A stretch of 10,295 nt of DNA, from NCBI GenBank assembly GCA_964569055.1, contig CAZMSZ010000279.1, forward strand, positions 1-10,295, in the 5' to 3' direction. The DNA comes from JAWLGW01 sp964569055. GTDB lineage: Bacteria > Planctomycetota > J058. Position numbers and translations under genes: made by a program. Each line of letters begins with the position of its first letter. The stretch's first letter is position 1. Below, piece after piece: positions 8,401 to 10,295 of this stretch. The notes under the pieces were generated by a model. The model searched no databases and was not told the DNA's origin. It was given only the letters and a program-made list of their open reading frames with translations.

Positions 8401-8491
8401 GGCAGGCGGTCCCGATGACGCGCAGCGGCTCCTCGCCGACGAGGCCCAGCTCCCGCACCGCGCGGCCGTAGGCGACCTGGGCGTCCTGCAC
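5402..8491 (-). CDS. membrane Ser/Thr protein kinase with N-terminal helical module and C-terminal helical-repeat tail (kinase B)
   Basis: This is a 1029-residue Hanks-type kinase. The start is GTG at 8491, and the choice is tightly bounded: the TAG of kinase A lies in the same frame four codons upstream with no other start codon between. No Shine-Dalgarno sequence is visible, so translation may follow from kinase A. Residues about 5-59 are a helical module (QVAYGRAVRELGLV, then LRGELLRRGLLRPEDDARV), joined by a Gly/Pro/Ser/Arg linker to the kinase domain at about 104-370. Landmarks are ARGGMGAV (111-118), Lys132, helix-C Glu150 or Glu152, HRDLKPDN (221-228) with Asp223, DFG (241-243), APE (267-269), RTDVYALG (281-288) and the late Arg354. 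An RHTRR stretch precedes one membrane helix (about 388-409), placing the kinase inside and the rest outside the cytoplasm. The tail (about 410-1029) begins with a probable coiled coil and continues as TPR-like helical repeats; its second half resembles the tails of kinases A and C. All catalytic residues are present. Ligand and substrates cannot be read from the sequence. Confidence 0.96.
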   Translation of the reverse strand: MQDAQVAYGRAVRELGLVGEEPLRVIGTACLQHGIDLRGELLRRGLLRPEDDARVQAHLAARGSRPSDPAARPGSGGSGARPPSGPGSRLPVRLPAEGETFAGHLVERELARGGMGAVFIARAADGSPRALKVTLGDLEQKQRRERFEREVEVGRRLRHPGLVRVFEHGEERGLAWMSMELLEGARPLDVDAAEVPLRERIRRVVAAAEAIHAAHEDGVIHRDLKPDNILVTPDGLVKVVDFGLARHVDRERLTQSGAIMGTLRYMAPEQVKGDTAHADARTDVYALGVILYQLASGAPPYDGDSGIEVMAAILRSSPPPPELSASPEELAQHPELRQLPAVVAMAMAKSPADRYPTAAAFARDLAALIAGADTSAADQARARHTRRALAAGAAALLLAAIALAGVLWVRRAPERLAPAELEQRAGELERAARALLEGAAPLADDQAAVDALERELAELRRLAPEPAPGAPAEPPRLTRAAARLAALSGLSALARGELAAAEAALGRLPTSDGAPAHGALRGAIAALTSDVAPEALEEATRLLDRAIARGMARPELRAWRARARVRAGVRGEAAVAAVLADLDAAAAARGAATAAELTDRARALLAAGRLDEAEGVIAALDPPPDWLRWELGLARLGPEPAKAPAPALALLRALPDTGRPQDRVARLAAEVHQRAARIALGPRTPETEARLVPLLRLGHALDPTRPLPPALLRDALAWGTSWEVLERIDLALTLVDVAPTPEVLRGVSAFALNLERVAPRRALLAVQRRALDLERDPARRLELQRLLALNLAWCTHRWPAQPPDLAESEEVARLAGLVLPHLIDPERRAAVLEARAKALRLLGDPAAALADLAEADALGAPGDVRDFVRAKALVDLGRLDEAVSAAYAQVLVTVSDDKELERTVLVLWEHARALDRWEELREGIAHMLHRKSHYPGWWVRLAQVQLRTGARAAALESLEQARAWFAQPGRGLWLPPEAHPPRPQVAARVAAIAAALRAGEPEAEARLDALVEELEQRRRAQHPSEPIRP
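7718..7783 (-). repeat. activation-segment copy in kinase B, near-identical to kinase C
   Basis: This is the partner of the block at 4563-4628 and encodes residues 237-258 of kinase B. The three differences are an Arg codon (CGC against CGG), an Asp codon (GAT against GAC) and an Ala codon (GCC against GCG). Recent duplication, local gene conversion, or strong protein and codon constraint could each explain it. Confidence 0.7.
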
Positions 8492-8500
8492 GAGGGCAGG

Positions 8501-10295
8501 CTACTCGCGCCCGTCGTCGCCGCCAAGCGAGCCGGTGGCCGGCTCGCGTCCTGCCGCCGGGGACCCGTCGTCCATGCCGTCGCGGCCCACGTCGATGGCC
8601 TCGACGTGCTCGCGCACCACGTCGGTCGCGCGGTTCCAGTCGGCTCGAGCGCGCTCGAGGAGCTCGGCGTAGACCGCGTGCTCCTGCTCGGTGGCCGTCG
8701 CGAGCGCCGCTTCGAGCTCGGCCTCGGCCGTGGCGCGATCGCCGCCGAGGAGGGCCAACAGCGCCAGGCGCGCCCGCCAGCCGGCCCGGTGCGCGTGCGC
8801 CGCGTGCACGTGCTCGGCCAGCGCGGCCGCGCCCTCGCGCCAGCCATCGATCGCGCCGTCGCTGATGTAGGACCACAGCAGCTGCGCGACCTGGTCGGCC
8901 TGCTCGGCCCGCTCGACGAACGCGCGCAGACAACGGGAGGCCGCCGCGGCAGCGCCGCGCATGTCGTCGCTGGCATGGCAGGACGACAGGAGGGCGTACC
9001 ACGCGGCCGGGTCTCGGGGATCGAGCCGCGTCGCCTCCTCGGCGTGGCGGCGCGCCTCGGCCAGCGCGGCGCGCTGCGCGGGCGAGGACGGCACCTCGTC
9101 GAACAACGCCGCCAGGTAGCGCGCGCCGCTGCGGGCGGTGAACAGGCGAGCGCGCGAGCGGTCGTCCTCGACCGCCTCCAGCAGCGCGGTCGCGCGCTGC
9201 TCGCACTCGCGCAGCTCCTCGCTCGAGACCGCGCGGCGGTCGAACACGGCGCCGAGGGTCCGGACCAGCTCGAGCTCGATCTCTCGCCGCGCCGGCCCCG
9301 GCGGCAGGAGCTCCAGCGCTCGGCGCTGGAGCGGGGCGAGCTCGTAGCGGCGCACCCAGCGGGCCTGAACGCTGGCGAGGTCGGCGAGCCGCCGCAGCGC
9401 GTCGGGGCGGTCTCCCGCGCGCCGCGCCACGTAGCGGATGACCGTCGCGCTCCCAGAGAGCTGCGCCGTCACGATCAGGTCCTCCAGGAGCGGCTCCGGA
9501 TAGGGCTCGTCCGGCAGGAGGTGCGCGCTCACGCCGAGGACCAGCGGCAACCGAACGCGCCAGACGCTCGGCTCGGGCCTCGCGATCAGCTCCTTCAGCT
9601 CACGCTCGATCACCTCGGCCAGACGTCGCCGCGGCCCGACCACGGACGAGCGCGCGGGCAAGGCCGCGGCCGAGGCCAGCGCTGCCTGGTAGTCGTCTCG
9701 CTCGATCGACTGCTCGAGTCGGGCCAAGAGGAGCTCCTCGAACAGCACGGGCGGCGGGCCTTCGATCCGCTCGAAGGCCGCCGCGGCGTCGTCGACCTGG
9801 CGGGCGGCCAGGAGCCGGCGGACTTCGTCCCACGCCTCGCGCTCGGCGGAGCGCGCCGCGGCGCGGCTGCCGTGGGGCGCGACCTCCGCGCGCTCGACGG
9901 ACGCGCGCTCGGCCGGCCCGGAGGCGCGCCCCGCCCCCACCCCCAACGCGACGAGGGTCGTGCCCGCGAGCGCGAAGGCGGCCGCGGCCCGCCAGCGACG
10001 CGACCCGGCGAGGGGGTCCTCGCCGCGCGCGACCGCGTCCAGCGCCTCCGCGAGGGCCTGCGCGCTCGGGAACCTCTGGTCCGCTCGTCGGGCGAGCGCC
10101 CGCTCGCAGACGGCGGCCAGCGCGCGAGGCACCTCGGGCGCGAGCGCGCGGACCGGCGGGGGAGGCTCCTCGAGCACCTGCCGGAGCAGGTCGAACCCGC
10201 CGCCGACCGCCGGCGGGCGCCCGGTCAGGGCGTGGTACAGCAAGGCTCCGAGGCCGAACACGTCGGTCCGTTCGTCGCTCCCCTCGCCGCGCGCC
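8501..10295 (-). CDS. membrane Ser/Thr protein kinase with C-terminal helical-repeat tail, 5' part missing (kinase A)
   Basis: This gene enters from the right edge; 597 codons are visible, ending in TAG at 8503-8501. The first visible residues, ARGEGSDERTDVFGLGALL, are the post-APE region and helix F of a Hanks-type kinase, so the GTG at 10261 is an internal valine and not a start. The rest of the C-lobe follows, including the late Arg in ADQRFPSA (visible residues 71-78). ATP-binding and catalytic motifs lie outside the window. SRRWR precedes one membrane helix (about 103-122). The tail (about 125-597) is helical; ARRHAEEATRLDPRDPAAWY is TPR-like. From about 240 to 440 it aligns by eye with the tails of kinases B and C, for example at PARREIELELVRTLGAVFD against the matching B and C segments. 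Its less extreme composition and wider residue use suggest it diverged from the B/C pair before they split. It ends in a short acidic, Gly-rich tail, nine bases before kinase B, which points to co-transcription. Confidence 0.94.
   Translation of the reverse strand, partial: ARGEGSDERTDVFGLGALLYHALTGRPPAVGGGFDLLRQVLEEPPPPVRALAPEVPRALAAVCERALARRADQRFPSAQALAEALDAVARGEDPLAGSRRWRAAAAFALAGTTLVALGVGAGRASGPAERASVERAEVAPHGSRAAARSAEREAWDEVRRLLAARQVDDAAAAFERIEGPPPVLFEELLLARLEQSIERDDYQAALASAAALPARSSVVGPRRRLAEVIERELKELIARPEPSVWRVRLPLVLGVSAHLLPDEPYPEPLLEDLIVTAQLSGSATVIRYVARRAGDRPDALRRLADLASVQARWVRRYELAPLQRRALELLPPGPARREIELELVRTLGAVFDRRAVSSEELRECEQRATALLEAVEDDRSRARLFTARSGARYLAALFDEVPSSPAQRAALAEARRHAEEATRLDPRDPAAWYALLSSCHASDDMRGAAAAASRCLRAFVERAEQADQVAQLLWSYISDGAIDGWREGAAALAEHVHAAHAHRAGWRARLALLALLGGDRATAEAELEAALATATEQEHAVYAELLERARADWNRATDVVREHVEAIDVGRDGMDDGSPAAGREPATGSLGGDDGRE

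Noticed and set aside
6108..8471. Plus-strand open frames at 6108-7157 and 7707-8471
   Set aside because: They are Ser/Arg/Ala-rich antisense shadows of kinase B.
5361..9206. Upstream extension of the kinase C frame as a giant protein
   Set aside because: The translation is low-complexity Arg/Ala/Gly/Pro without motifs and overlaps kinase B, which has complete kinase motifs in another frame.
1..10295. CRISPR arrays, tRNA or rRNA genes, insertion sequences
   Set aside because: There are no regularly spaced repeats, no recognisable RNA gene and no transposase motifs or terminal inverted repeats; apparent repeats are GC-rich codon runs or kinase paralogy.

Overview
The window is extremely GC-rich DNA. 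Nearly every codon ends in G or C, and stop codons are so scarce that long false reading frames appear on both strands. All supported genes lie on the minus strand. They encode four consecutive Hanks-type (PknB-like) Ser/Thr protein kinases, each made of a cytoplasmic kinase domain, one basic-flanked transmembrane helix and a large C-terminal part outside the cytoplasm. Tandem receptor-like kinases carrying TPR-like or WD40 tails are typical of Planctomycetota and also occur in Myxococcota. I lean towards a planctomycete because of the short helical N-terminal module in two of the kinases, but no taxonomic marker gene is present.

In order of transcription (right to left), kinase A (8501-10295) is cut by the window edge and keeps only the end of its kinase domain, the membrane helix and a helical-repeat tail. 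Nine bases later kinase B (5402-8491) starts with GTG. Kinase C (2268-5360) follows after a 41-base gap. It is a full-length paralogue of B with the same order of parts: helical N-terminal module, kinase, membrane helix, helical-repeat tail. Kinase D (154-2271) overlaps the stop of C by four bases (GTGA) and has its own Shine-Dalgarno sequence. It lacks the N-terminal module and carries a predicted seven-bladed WD40-type propeller in place of the helical tail. The close packing suggests one operon that continues beyond the right edge.

Left of kinase D there is a roughly 100-base gene-free stretch with a perfect 12-base palindrome. After it, the first 17 codons of a possible further minus-strand gene run off the left edge.

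The most interesting point is the arrangement. The tails of A, B and C can be aligned by eye over about 250 residues and look like one helical-repeat module that I cannot name. D shares the operon but has a propeller instead. This suggests a set of related membrane kinases with diversified sensor or scaffold parts. Ligands, substrates and any cross-phosphorylation cannot be read from the sequence.
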